From: Bradyrhizobium sp. SZCCT0153
Lineage (GTDB): Bacteria > Pseudomonadota > Alphaproteobacteria > Rhizobiales > Xanthobacteraceae
DNA length: 64,000 bases
Assembly (NCBI RefSeq): GCF_018129995.1
Contig: NZ_JAFCKS010000006.1
Coordinates: 186,001-250,000, forward strand
Direction: 5' to 3'
The translations under genes were made by a program, and so were the position numbers. The notes under the pieces are model-generated. The model saw only the letters and a program-made list of their open reading frames with translations. It did not search any database and was not told the origin of the DNA. This document shows positions 8,082 through 16,263 of this stretch, piece by piece (position 1 is the stretch's first letter; each line of letters opens with the position of its first letter).

Positions 8082-8777
8082 ATGTTGCACCGCAATGAGG
8101 CGTGCAGAACGGTCCTCAAGCAAGGCTGGCTGAGCCAGACGCCTGCATCGTTTCAGGGCGAAGTCCTGGCTCGATGCCTGCTCCAGCGGTTCAAGCAGGG
8201 CGCGTCTGTCTACTCGATCGGCGACAAGCCCGGCGGCATGTTCGGTCTTGTGGCCGGGGGTCTCGGTGTCACGATGGCACCACAGGAAGAGGGGCCCTAT
8301 GTCGCGCATTTTGCGATGCCCGGTACGTGGTTTGGAGAGGCTGCCGCCTTCACGCGTCAGCCTCGGATGATCGGCCTCACGGCCACCCGAGATAGTGAAT
8401 TGTTTCACCTGCCGCTCTCAGCCGTCGACGAGATCGTCAAGCGTGATCCTTCTGCGTGGCGATATCTGGGTCTGGTAACGCTTGATCATCTACGCCTGTC
8501 TCTGGGAGCAGCCGACGACCTCATGATACGCAACCACGTCAAACGGTTCGTCGCCGTTCTGCTTCGTACCGCGGGTTGCAGGCTCACAACCCCCCCAAGC
8601 CAGTGCCCGATTGAGATCGACATCAATCATGAGGATCTCGCGCGCATGACCAATGTTGCGCGCACGACTGCCGGCGCGATCTTGCGTACGCTGGAAGCCG
8701 ATGGATGCGTGGCGCTGTCGTATCGCCGCATCGAGATGCTTGCGCCGGACCGGCTGAGGAGAATGCTGCGCGAATGA
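8082..8777 (+). CDS. Crp/Fnr family transcriptional regulator
   Basis: From the ATG at 8082 the product is 231 residues; GGAGG at 8073-8077 decides this start over longer alternatives, one of which would lie inside the FixK-like box. The N-terminal cyclic-nucleotide-binding fold is visible (PGTWFGEAAAFTRQPR), followed by the dimer helix and a winged helix-turn-helix (INHEDLARMTNVARTTAGAI). No cysteine cluster for a [4Fe-4S] centre is present, so it is not a classical oxygen-sensing FNR. It is divergent from the DUF3604 operon and may control it; that is inference from position. Confidence 0.88.
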   Translation: MLHRNEACRTVLKQGWLSQTPASFQGEVLARCLLQRFKQGASVYSIGDKPGGMFGLVAGGLGVTMAPQEEGPYVAHFAMPGTWFGEAAAFTRQPRMIGLTATRDSELFHLPLSAVDEIVKRDPSAWRYLGLVTLDHLRLSLGAADDLMIRNHVKRFVAVLLRTAGCRLTTPPSQCPIEIDINHEDLARMTNVARTTAGAILRTLEADGCVALSYRRIEMLAPDRLRRMLRE

Positions 8778-8786
8778 CTTGGCGCG

Positions 8787-11042
8787 TCAGCCCGTCGCCG
8801 TCCCGCCGTTCAGCGCCTTCCTGATCATCTCGGCGAGCTGGTTGCGGCGGTAGGGTTTGGTCAGCAGCATCACGCCGTCGTCGAGCTTGCCGTGGTGGAC
8901 GATGGCGTTGTCGGTGTAGCCGGAGGTGTAGAGCACCTTCAGGCCGGGACGGCGCCTGGCCACCTCCTCGGCGAGCTCGCGCCCGCTCAAGCCGCCGGGG
9001 ATGACGACGTCGGTGAACAGCAGGTCGAACGGCTGGCCGGCCTCGATCAGCTCCAGCGCGGCGCGGCCGTCGGGCGCGGCGACCGTGTTGTAGCCGAGGC
9101 TCTGGAGCTGCGCGGTGACGAAGTTGCGCACGAGGTTGTCGTCCTCGACGACGAAAATGGTCTCGGCGCCGCCTTCGGCCTGCGGCGTCGTGGCAGCGGC
9201 CACGTCCGTCATGCCTTCGCCCGGCGGCAGATAGAGCTTGATCGTGGTGCCGTGGCCTTCCTCGCTGTAGATCTTGATGTGGCCGCCGGACTGCTTGACG
9301 AAGCCATAGACCATGGAGAGGCCGAGGCCCGAACCCTTGCCGACCTCCTTGGTGGTGAAGAACGGCTCGAACGCCTTCTGCTGGACCTCGGCCGGCATGC
9401 CGGTGCCGGTGTCGCTGACGGCGAGCATCACGTAGGGGCCGGGCCGCACATCGGGATTGTTCTGCGCATAGGCCTCGTCGAGCACGACCCGGTGGGCCTC
9501 GAACAGCAGCTTGCCGCCGTTCGGCATGGCATCGCGGGCGTTGATCGCCATGTTGAGCACGGCATTGGTAAGCCGGGACGGATCGATGTGCGCGGTCATC
9601 GGCCCCTGTTCCAGCACGGTCTCGATCTGGATCTGCTCGCCGAGGGTGGGGCGCAGCAGTTTGGCGATGTCCGCGACCGCGGCGTTGATCTCGACGTTGC
9701 GCGGCTGCAGCGGCTGCCTGCGCGCAAAGGCGAGCAGGTGCTGGATCAGCTCGGCGCAGCGCTCGGCGGCATCGTCGATCAGCCGCGCCACGCGCTGCAG
9801 CTCGGGCTGCTGCTTCAGGCTCGCGACCAGCGTCTCGGTATTGCCGGAGATGACGGTCAGCATGTTGTTGAAGTCGTGCGCGACGCCGCCGGTCAGCTTG
9901 CCGATGGCGTCCAGCTTCTGCGACTGGTGCAGCTGCCGCTCGGTCTCGCGCGAAACGGTCGCGTCGTGATAGACCAGCACTGCGCCGGAGACGTTGCCTT
10001 GCCCGTCAAGCATCGGCCGGCCGCTGACCATGAGGTGACGGGGCTGATTGCCGCTGTGGGGGCGGACGATCATCTCCAGATTCTCGAACGGCTCGCCGCG
10101 CAGCACGCGCACGGAAGGCAGCTCCGCGGGCTTCATCGGCATGACGCCGTCGCCATGAAAGACGTCCGACAGCATCCGCAGATCGCGCAGATTCATGCCG
10201 GCGCGGTGCAACAGCATGCGCTCCGCGGCCGGATTGGACAGAAGAACGTTGCCCTCGACGTCGATGACCAGCACCGCCTCCGCCATGCTGCGAAAGGTGC
10301 TCTGCAGAACGTTGACCGACAGGCGCAGCTCGTCATGCGCGGTGACCAGATGCTCGGTGCGCTCTGCCACCGCCGCCTCGAGCACTTGCTTGGCGGCCGT
10401 GGTCTCCAGCAGCGTGCTCTTGAGCGCCACCTCGGTGCGGCGGCTCTCGCGCATCACCATCACGACCAGCAGCAGGATCACCAGCGCACCGGCGACGTCG
10501 ATGCCGAGCAGCACGATGCCGGTGCGGCGCGAATCCCGGGAGCGCGCGGCGAGCACGCGCTCTTCCTCTGCGCCCAGACGATCGAGGTTGCCCATCACCG
10601 TTTCCATCAGGCCGCGGCCCTCGCCCTTGCCCTGGAGCGCGGCAATGCCGTCCTGATCGTTGCCGGCGCGCAGGCGCATGGCCTCGGCGGCGATCTCGAT
10701 CCGTCGCAGCGCCAGCGGCTCGGTGCCCTCCAGCAGCGCGACCTGGTCGGGATTGTCGCGCACGCCGCGCTTGAGGTCGGCGAGTGCCGGCGCGATCTGG
10801 GCGTGGACTGCCTGGAACTCCTCGCTGAAGCCCGGGCTGCGGTAGATCTCGTAGCCGCGTGCGGCGCTCTCGGCGCGGCGCATCAGGCCGCGCAGATCGG
10901 AGATCTTCTTCAGCACCTGGACGGTATGACTGACGTGGGCCGCATCGGACCGCGACTTGACGTCGAGACCGATCGAGGCGGCGGTGATGATCAGGAGGAT
11001 GGCAAGTCCAGCACCGAGAATGACGCGCTGCGTTGGGATCAA
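8787..11042 (-). CDS. CHASE3-PAS hybrid sensor histidine kinase
   Basis: A 751-residue membrane kinase. Order: membrane helix 1 (about 5-25), CHASE3-like sensory region, membrane helix 2 (GIVLLGIDVAGALVILLLVV), coiled coil, PAS (SMAEAVLVIDVEGNVLLSNP), HisKA with GGVAHDFNNMLTVI, HATPase_c (NAINARDAM-type N box, GTGMP, GSGLGLSMVYGF), and a C-terminal receiver with LLFTDVVIPGG and SGYTD. I chose the TTG at 11042, whose TTGA overlaps the stop of the upstream response regulator; an ATG at 11096 is possible but would extend the overlap to 58 bases and add a polar stretch before the membrane helix. Two-component partner of the next gene. Confidence 0.88.
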   Translation of the reverse strand: MIPTQRVILGAGLAILLIITAASIGLDVKSRSDAAHVSHTVQVLKKISDLRGLMRRAESAARGYEIYRSPGFSEEFQAVHAQIAPALADLKRGVRDNPDQVALLEGTEPLALRRIEIAAEAMRLRAGNDQDGIAALQGKGEGRGLMETVMGNLDRLGAEEERVLAARSRDSRRTGIVLLGIDVAGALVILLLVVMVMRESRRTEVALKSTLLETTAAKQVLEAAVAERTEHLVTAHDELRLSVNVLQSTFRSMAEAVLVIDVEGNVLLSNPAAERMLLHRAGMNLRDLRMLSDVFHGDGVMPMKPAELPSVRVLRGEPFENLEMIVRPHSGNQPRHLMVSGRPMLDGQGNVSGAVLVYHDATVSRETERQLHQSQKLDAIGKLTGGVAHDFNNMLTVISGNTETLVASLKQQPELQRVARLIDDAAERCAELIQHLLAFARRQPLQPRNVEINAAVADIAKLLRPTLGEQIQIETVLEQGPMTAHIDPSRLTNAVLNMAINARDAMPNGGKLLFEAHRVVLDEAYAQNNPDVRPGPYVMLAVSDTGTGMPAEVQQKAFEPFFTTKEVGKGSGLGLSMVYGFVKQSGGHIKIYSEEGHGTTIKLYLPPGEGMTDVAAATTPQAEGGAETIFVVEDDNLVRNFVTAQLQSLGYNTVAAPDGRAALELIEAGQPFDLLFTDVVIPGGLSGRELAEEVARRRPGLKVLYTSGYTDNAIVHHGKLDDGVMLLTKPYRRNQLAEMIRKALNGGTATG

Positions 11043-11461
11043 GGGACTTCTTTCTTGTCCTTCGGCCGTGTGCCGTCGCCCGGCCCGGCGAGGCATTCCC
11101 GGATCGTGGTCAGCAGCGCGTCCGGCGTGAACGGCTTGCGCAGGCAGCGTGTCGCGCCGAGCTCCAGCGCCATGCGGAGGAAGTCGGGAGAGGGCGAGGC
11201 CGATGATGCGAAGGCGTAGCCGGACATCGCGATCAGCGGGACCGCCGGCGCGCGCTCGTGGAAGATGCGGATCGACTCGAAGCCGCGCATATGCGGCATG
11301 AAGATGTCGACCAGCATCACCTCGAAGGCCTGTGCTTCCAGCGCAGCCAGTCCCGTTTCGCCGCCGTCGGCCAGCGTGACGTCGAAGCCCTGACGTTGGA
11401 GGAGGACCTCGATGGTCGCGCCGACCATCGGATCGTCATCAACCACGAGCACACGCGGCAT
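11039..11461 (-). CDS. single-domain response regulator
   Basis: A 140-residue CheY-like receiver with VLVVDDDPMVG near the N-terminus, phosphoacceptor Asp in VMLVDIFMP, the conserved SGYAF region and the C-terminal Lys in CLRKPF. It has no output domain, so it probably passes phosphate within a relay or binds a partner. It is translationally coupled to the hybrid kinase through the shared TTGA at 11039-11042, suggesting a dedicated pair. Confidence 0.9.
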   Translation of the reverse strand: MPRVLVVDDDPMVGATIEVLLQRQGFDVTLADGGETGLAALEAQAFEVMLVDIFMPHMRGFESIRIFHERAPAVPLIAMSGYAFASSASPSPDFLRMALELGATRCLRKPFTPDALLTTIRECLAGPGDGTRPKDKKEVP

Positions 11462-11642
11462 GACATTTCCCAGTAATCGAAGTCCCCACGATCATCGGTG
11501 ATATAGGCGAATCGTGCGGCGGGTCAATTTGGGATTGGATAGGGATAGGTATGCACGGTGAAGTGAATACAGGTCCGCTTGCATAGCATTGTCCGAAATG
11601 TCTCCGATAACGAGCACGATGCGCGCCAACACCTGAGGCGCG

Positions 11643-11672
11643 AAAAAAGGCGCCGCATCGCTGCGACGCCTT
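11643..11672 (-). terminator. rho-independent terminator of BA14K gene
   Basis: On the minus strand AAGGCGTCGCA and TGCGGCGCCTT pair around a short loop and are followed by a run of six T (A43-A48 on the plus strand). It lies 25 bases beyond the BA14K stop codon. Confidence 0.75.
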
Positions 11673-11696
11673 CTTCTTCAAGCGTTGTCGGTCGGC

Positions 11697-12320
11697 TTAC
11701 GGGCAGGGATGACGCAGGCCATCGTAACCGAGATAGGTTCCCGAGGCCGGGTCGTAGGACCGGTAGCGCTGGGCGCAATAGCCTGCGGAATCGCCGCCGC
11801 TGTCGGGCACGACCGCCACTGACGGTTCGTCATAATAGCTGTCGTCGCCGTAGTAGTAGGGATCGTTGTAGTACCCGCCGCCGTAATAGGCGTACGAGCC
11901 GAGGCCGCCGATCGCAGCGCCTGCCGCGACGCCGGGCCAGAAGCCGCCGCCGTGATAGCGCCCGCCGCCGCCGTGCCAATGACGGCCGCCGCCGTTCCAG
12001 TTGTTGCCTGCGGCTGCTGCGAAGCTGCGGCCACCGCCGCCGCCGATGACAGCTCCGCTACGTGAAGCTGCGCTTGCCGCGAAGCTGGCGCCGCCGCCGC
12101 CAACACGTGCCGCACCGAAATTGCCGCCGCCCATGCGGGCGCCGCCACCCCCAAAATGGGCACCACCACCGCCACCGCCGATGTGTGCACCGCCGCCTCC
12201 GCCGAAGTGGCCACCGCCACCACCGCCATGGCCACCGCGGCCCTGGGCGAAGCTCGGTGTCGCCAACGGAAGAACCAACGCCACTGCTGCAGCGGCACTC
12301 AAGACTTTAAGGCTTCTCAT
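11697..12320 (-). CDS. Gly/His-rich secreted BA14K-family protein
   Basis: A 207-residue exported protein: signal peptide ending SFAQG (about 1-27), a Gly/His-rich low-complexity region with repeated GGGGAH and GGGHFG units (about 28-130), a hydrophobic glycine-rich helix (WPGVAAGAAIGGLGSYAYY), a Tyr/Asp-rich stretch, and the C-terminal BA14K motif YCAQRYRSYDPASGTYLGYD with paired cysteines. Start is the ATG at 12320, preceded by AGGAG with 7-base spacing. BA14K proteins are lectin-like envelope proteins first seen as Brucella immunogens. The repeats make the middle of the gene prone to length change. Confidence 0.85.
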   Translation of the reverse strand: MRSLKVLSAAAAVALVLPLATPSFAQGRGGHGGGGGGHFGGGGGAHIGGGGGGAHFGGGGARMGGGNFGAARVGGGGASFAASAASRSGAVIGGGGGRSFAAAAGNNWNGGGRHWHGGGGRYHGGGFWPGVAAGAAIGGLGSYAYYGGGYYNDPYYYGDDSYYDEPSVAVVPDSGGDSAGYCAQRYRSYDPASGTYLGYDGLRHPCP

Positions 12321-12568
12321 GGTCAAACTCCTTTTCCCGGAAGCAAACCCCGCGAAAGGGCCATAGTTCCTGGGATCGCGACGGTTTGCGCGGGTGCAGT
12401 CAGCGTCTCATCGGGCCGCTGTATCCAGCATGAACGGATCGCGTCCGATTTGGGGCACTGTCCGTGCCGGGAAGACCCCATCGGCAGCGCGGCACCGCCG
12501 CAGCCGCCGAACTGGACATTTCGCCGTCCGGATGGCATCAGGACCCGACGAAGCAGGGCCCTTGCCGC

Positions 12569-12976
12569 ATGAAACAATTCTTCCTCAAGTTCTTCACCTG
12601 GTGGAGTGGCCAGACCTTTGGCACCCAGCTCTGGACCAGGCGCTACGGCGAGCTGGTCGGCCAGGACGAGCAGGGCAATCTCTATTATCGCACCCGCGGC
12701 GGGGCGATCGACCCGACGCTCGGCTTCGAACGGCGCTGGGTGATCTATAACGGCTATGCGGAAGCGAGCCGTATCCCGCCGTCCTGGCACGGCTGGATGC
12801 ATCACACCGTCGATGTGCCGCCAACGCAGGAGAACTACCAGCCGCGCGAGTGGGAAAAGCCGCACCAGCCCAATCTCACCGGCACGGCCAACGCCTACCG
12901 TCCCTCGGGCTCGACGCTCGCCAGCGGCAAGCGGCCGAAGGCCACCGGCGACTACCAGCCCTGGACGCCTGGCTAG
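12569..12976 (+). CDS. NADH:ubiquinone oxidoreductase subunit NDUFA12
   Basis: A 135-residue accessory subunit of Complex I, on the inner membrane side facing the cytoplasm. NDUFA12 landmarks are clear: WWSGQTFGTQLWTRR, GNLYYR, RRWVIYNGYAEASRIPP, WHGWMHHTVD and a C-terminal tail rich in Pro. The ATG at 12569 was chosen because the homologous region begins with MKQFFLKFFTWW; the longer frame upstream has no resemblance to the family. Alphaproteobacteria and mitochondria share this subunit, which here as usual is encoded away from the main nuo operon. Confidence 0.93.
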   Translation: MKQFFLKFFTWWSGQTFGTQLWTRRYGELVGQDEQGNLYYRTRGGAIDPTLGFERRWVIYNGYAEASRIPPSWHGWMHHTVDVPPTQENYQPREWEKPHQPNLTGTANAYRPSGSTLASGKRPKATGDYQPWTPG

Positions 12977-13093
12977 CCTTCGGCCCAACGCGAATCTTCA
13001 TCGCCGGATTGGATGCACGCGCATCCGCCTCACCCTGCTGTGGACAACGGGAACAGCGGGGATGATTCCTGCTCGGGCGTTGCAGCCACGCGA

Positions 13094-13274
13094 GCGATGC
13101 GGCTCAATAGTCCCATCTTGCGGAGATGGGAGACCATCGCGTTCGGTTCGGGCAACAGTTCGCGACTGTCCCGAGATGCAGCGGCCGCCGACCAGGACTC
13201 GATCGGGAGATAGGCCCCCGGTCTGGAAGTTCCGAAATCGCCCGATGAAATGTGCAGCCGCCGTAAGACAGGAA
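13094..13274 (+). ncRNA. possible structured small RNA (candidate)
   Basis: The 341-base gap after NDUFA12 has no convincing gene but contains nested and consecutive stems: GCGATG (13094-13099) pairs with CATCGC (13135-13140) around a perfect 8-bp stem TCCCATCT/AGATGGGA (13111-13131), and a second hairpin TCGGG-ca-ACAGT/ACTGT-CCCGA spans 13148-13174. A strong terminator follows at 13275-13305. This looks like a terminated RNA read rightward and lying just beyond the 3' end of the leftward isonitrile-hydratase-like gene. Known Rfam families were not recognised. It could instead be the 3' UTR of NDUFA12. Confidence 0.35.
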
Positions 13275-13305
13275 AGGCCGCTCGGGAAACCGGGCGGCCT
13301 TTTTC
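13275..13305 (+). terminator. rho-independent terminator, possibly bidirectional
   Basis: AGGCCGCTCGG and CCGGGCGGCCT pair across a GAAA loop and are followed by TTTTTCTGTTT on the plus strand. Its minus-strand side could also stop transcription from the leftward gene ending at 13318. Confidence 0.8.
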
Positions 13306-13317
13306 TGTTTCTGGTTC

Positions 13318-14004
13318 CTACATCAGCCGCGCGGCGGCGCGCTTCACCGCATCGATCCGGCGCGCCTGGCCCTGCGCGCCACGTTCCCTGAGCAGCGCCA
13401 CCACCTCGGCGGGTGCGGTGTCGGGCGAGCCTGCATTGAACGGCGGTGCCGGATTGTATTCGAGCTGAAGCTGGATCGCCTCCGCGGTGATGCGGTCGAC
13501 CATGATCGACACCAGCGTCAGCGCGAAATCGATTCCAGCGGTGACGCCGCCGCCGGTGACGCGGTTGCGGTCGACGCAGACGCGCGTTTTGGTCGGTGTC
13601 GCGCCGAACTGGCCGAGCATCTCCATCGCGCTCCAATGCGTGGCGGCGCGGTAGCCCTTCAGCAGGCCGGCAGCGCCGAGCGCCAGCGATCCCGTGCAGA
13701 CCGAGGTGACATACTTCGCGCCTTCGGCCTGCTTGCGCAGGAAATCCAGCACCTCTTCGTCATTGAGCAGATCGTTGGTGCCGCCGCCGCCGGGCACGCA
13801 GATCACGTCGAGCTGCGGGCAGTCGGCGAATGTCGTGGTCGGCGTCAGCATCAGCACGGAGTCGCTCGGCACAGGCTCGATCCGTTTCCAGATCAGATGC
13901 AGCTTTGCGCCGGGCACGGAGGAGAACACCTGCAGGGGACCCGTGAAGTCGAGCTGGGTGACGCGCGGAAACACCAGGAGTCCGATCTGGAGCGGTGACG
14001 ACAT
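13318..14004 (-). CDS. DJ-1/PfpI family protein, isonitrile hydratase-like
   Basis: A 228-residue DJ-1/PfpI-fold protein. The nucleophile elbow TSVCTGSLALGAAGLL places Cys103 and Thr104, and TQLDFTGP gives Asp19; these correspond to the Cys, Thr and Asp residues known to matter in Pseudomonas isonitrile hydratase InhA, which converts isonitriles to N-formamides. Start is the ATG at 14004 with GGAGG just upstream. It is divergent from a GlxA-type regulator that carries the same fold. The enzyme call is by family; substrate is unproven. Confidence 0.82.
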   Translation of the reverse strand: MSSPLQIGLLVFPRVTQLDFTGPLQVFSSVPGAKLHLIWKRIEPVPSDSVLMLTPTTTFADCPQLDVICVPGGGGTNDLLNDEEVLDFLRKQAEGAKYVTSVCTGSLALGAAGLLKGYRAATHWSAMEMLGQFGATPTKTRVCVDRNRVTGGGVTAGIDFALTLVSIMVDRITAEAIQLQLEYNPAPPFNAGSPDTAPAEVVALLRERGAQGQARRIDAVKRAAARLM

Positions 14005-14089
14005 GAGAGCCTCCAATTATGTGCTTGACGGAAGCAGCCTCTCATGATGCCCTTCCGTCCAAAATGGCGTATTTCCCTCGCTTTCGGAC

Positions 14090-15037
14090 ATGACCATGAT
14101 CGGCATTCTGATCTTCCCGGACTTCCAGTTGCTCGATGCGGCCGGCCCGATCTCGGTGTTCGAGATCGCGGCGCGCTGCACCGGCAAGACGACGACCGGG
14201 ATCCGCGTGCTGGCGTTGAACGCGGGGCCCGTGCGCAGCTCGTCCGGCGTGGAGATGATGGCGCGCGACTTCAAGTCGGCGAATGCGATCACCACGCTGG
14301 TCATTGCGGGAGGCGCGGGCGTGACGGATGCCGCGCGCTGCGAGGTCACGCGCGCCTTCGTGCAGCGGCTGGCACGGCGCGGCGTGCGGGTCGCCAGCGT
14401 CTGCTCGGGCGCCTATGTGCTGGCCGAGGCCGGCCTGCTCGATGGCCGCCGCGCCACCACGCATTGGGGACGCACGCGGGATTTCGTCGCGCGCTATCCC
14501 AAGGTGAAGTTCGAGCCCGACCAGATTTTCACGCGCGACGGTCATGTGTGGACGTCCGCAGGCATCACCGCGGGCATCGACCTTGCGCTCGCGATGGTGA
14601 CGGAGGATCACGGTGAGCAGATCGCGCAGGACACTGCGCGGCAGCTTGTGCTGTATCATCGCCGCAGCGGCGGCCAGTCGCAATTTTCGTCGCTTTTGGA
14701 ATTGAAGACGCCGAACGGTCGCTTCGGCGCGCTGCTGTCCTGGGCGCGCGAAAACCTCGACGCCCGCTTGACCGTGGAAGATCTCGCCGATCGCGCCGGC
14801 ATGAGCGCGCGGCATTTTGCCCGCGCCTTTGCCGCCGAGACCGGCACGACACCGTCGAAAGCGATCGAGCGCTTGCGCATCGAGGTCGCCCGCGAACGCG
14901 TGCAGTCCTCGCGCGAGGCGATCGAGCTGGTCGCGGAAGCGACCGGCTTCGGCGATCCAGAGCGCATGCGCCGCGCCTTCATCCGCGCCTTCGGCCAGCC
15001 CCCGCAAGCGCTGCGGCGCGCGGCACGGGCGGGGTAG
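14090..15037 (+). CDS. GlxA-type transcriptional regulator (DJ-1/PfpI + AraC)
   Basis: A 315-residue regulator: N-terminal DJ-1/PfpI-like amidotransferase fold (1-190) with ASVCSGAYVLAEAGLLDG, and a C-terminal AraC DNA-binding domain (about 215-312) with TVEDLADRAGMSARHFARAF and a second helix-turn-helix around ATGFGDPERMRRAF. It is transcribed away from the isonitrile-hydratase-like gene across an 85-base shared promoter, the usual arrangement for a regulator of its neighbour. A second ATG lies 6 bases downstream. The effector is unknown. Confidence 0.9.
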   Translation: MTMIGILIFPDFQLLDAAGPISVFEIAARCTGKTTTGIRVLALNAGPVRSSSGVEMMARDFKSANAITTLVIAGGAGVTDAARCEVTRAFVQRLARRGVRVASVCSGAYVLAEAGLLDGRRATTHWGRTRDFVARYPKVKFEPDQIFTRDGHVWTSAGITAGIDLALAMVTEDHGEQIAQDTARQLVLYHRRSGGQSQFSSLLELKTPNGRFGALLSWARENLDARLTVEDLADRAGMSARHFARAFAAETGTTPSKAIERLRIEVARERVQSSREAIELVAEATGFGDPERMRRAFIRAFGQPPQALRRAARAG

Positions 15038-15049
15038 AAGCATCGGATC

Positions 15050-15232
15050 ATGTGGACGAAATCAATCGGCCAGCTCTTGTTCGTCAACCTCGCGATGATC
15101 GCATTTTGCCTCGGGCAGCTGGCGAGACGGCGCTTTCCAAAAACGTACACCGCTGTCGATCAAGCCCTGTCCGGCATCGAACTCGTGTTTACGGCTGTCG
15201 TGTTTTTTGGACCGTTTTATTTCACCGGCTGA
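15050..15232 (+). CDS. small hydrophobic protein, unknown
   Basis: A 60-residue frame starting 12 bases after the GlxA-type stop. It predicts two hydrophobic stretches (LLFVNLAMIAFCLGQLA and IELVFTAVVFFGPFYF) separated by a basic loop, like a two-helix membrane protein. The composition is biased toward Phe, unlike random frames of this GC-rich DNA, which supports coding. No family recognised, and the ribosome binding site is weak. Confidence 0.45.
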   Translation: MWTKSIGQLLFVNLAMIAFCLGQLARRRFPKTYTAVDQALSGIELVFTAVVFFGPFYFTG

Positions 15233-15238
15233 AGAAGG

Positions 15239-16249
15239 TTACGGTTCAGCCGCCAGCTTTCCCGCCGCCGCGGATGTTTGCGCCCGCGCCGTCAGCCGCC
15301 GCGCGATCGGCGTCAGCATGTAGGGCGCAAGGTGGATCGGAAACTGCGTCATCGCGAAATAGAGCCAGGTGGTGGGCGGCAGCGCGCCGGCGGTGGCCGC
15401 CAGTATCACGCCCAGATTGCGCTGTGACACCATCAGGCCGAGCGCCAGCGCGCGCTCATAGCCGATGCGGCGGAACAGCAGCGTGGTCACGGCGAGCAGC
15501 GTGAAATAGATCGCGAAGGCGAGAGCTGCAAAGCCGATGGTGAAGATCGGCCGGGCGACGAGATCGCTCGCGACATCGCCCATGATCGCGGTCGCGAACA
15601 CCAGCAGGATGATGATGTTGAAGCCGTCGATCGGCTGCCTGTGGCGCTGGATCGCGGCCGCGCCGAAGACCCATCGGATCACGGTCGCGGCCAGCAGCGA
15701 TGCTGCGAGGATGCCGAGCAACTTCAGGCCGAGCGCAAGCGGAGAGATGCTGAGCATGTCGCCGAGGAACAGGCTCGCGAACAGCGATGCCGTGAACGGC
15801 ACCAGCGCGGTCGCGGTCACCAGCGTGACCAGCACGAGCGTGGCGTCGAGGCCCATCAGCGCGGCCAGCGCCGGCGCGGCCATCATCGGCGAGGCGATGC
15901 TCTGGAGCATCAATGCCAGGGCAAGGCCGGGCGAGCGCGCCGCGAGCCCGCTGGCATGGACGATCAGCCCGACGATCAGCGGCACGCCGATCATGGTCCA
16001 GGCGGTCGCGGTCGCGACCAGCGCGGGCCGGCGCAAATGGCCGTAGAGCGCGGCCAGATCGACCCGCATGAAGGAGATGCAGAGCAGAACGAAGATCGCC
16101 TCGGTCACATAGGGGCGCAGCAGCGCCCCGAGCGGCGGCACCGCGACCGCGACGAACACGACGGCGGCCACCGCGCGGGTGCCCTGGCCGCCGAGCCATG
16201 TCAGCCCGCGCAGGGGGAGGGCGAAGAGGTTTTGAAAGACGGATGGCAT
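15239..16249 (-). CDS. bile acid:sodium symporter (SBF)-like transporter
   Basis: A 336-residue integral membrane protein with about ten helices and very few charged residues in the core. The motif LGLMVSQRNLGVILAAT near the C-terminal helices and the overall BASS-like layout suggest a sodium-coupled carrier of the SBF superfamily. The frame extends upstream, but the ATG at 16249 gives MPSVFQNLFALPLRG and leaves 14 bases after the esterase stop. It likely forms an operon with the esterase at 16264-17211, perhaps moving an organic acid released by it. Substrate unknown. Confidence 0.7.
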   Translation of the reverse strand: MPSVFQNLFALPLRGLTWLGGQGTRAVAAVVFVAVAVPPLGALLRPYVTEAIFVLLCISFMRVDLAALYGHLRRPALVATATAWTMIGVPLIVGLIVHASGLAARSPGLALALMLQSIASPMMAAPALAALMGLDATLVLVTLVTATALVPFTASLFASLFLGDMLSISPLALGLKLLGILAASLLAATVIRWVFGAAAIQRHRQPIDGFNIIILLVFATAIMGDVASDLVARPIFTIGFAALAFAIYFTLLAVTTLLFRRIGYERALALGLMVSQRNLGVILAATAGALPPTTWLYFAMTQFPIHLAPYMLTPIARRLTARAQTSAAAGKLAAEP

Positions 16250-16263
16250 GCGGGACGTCGGAA

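Noticed and set aside
8892..11219. 775-codon plus-strand frame
   Set aside because: Antisense to the hybrid histidine kinase; long only because GC-rich antisense frames lack stops. No domain likeness.
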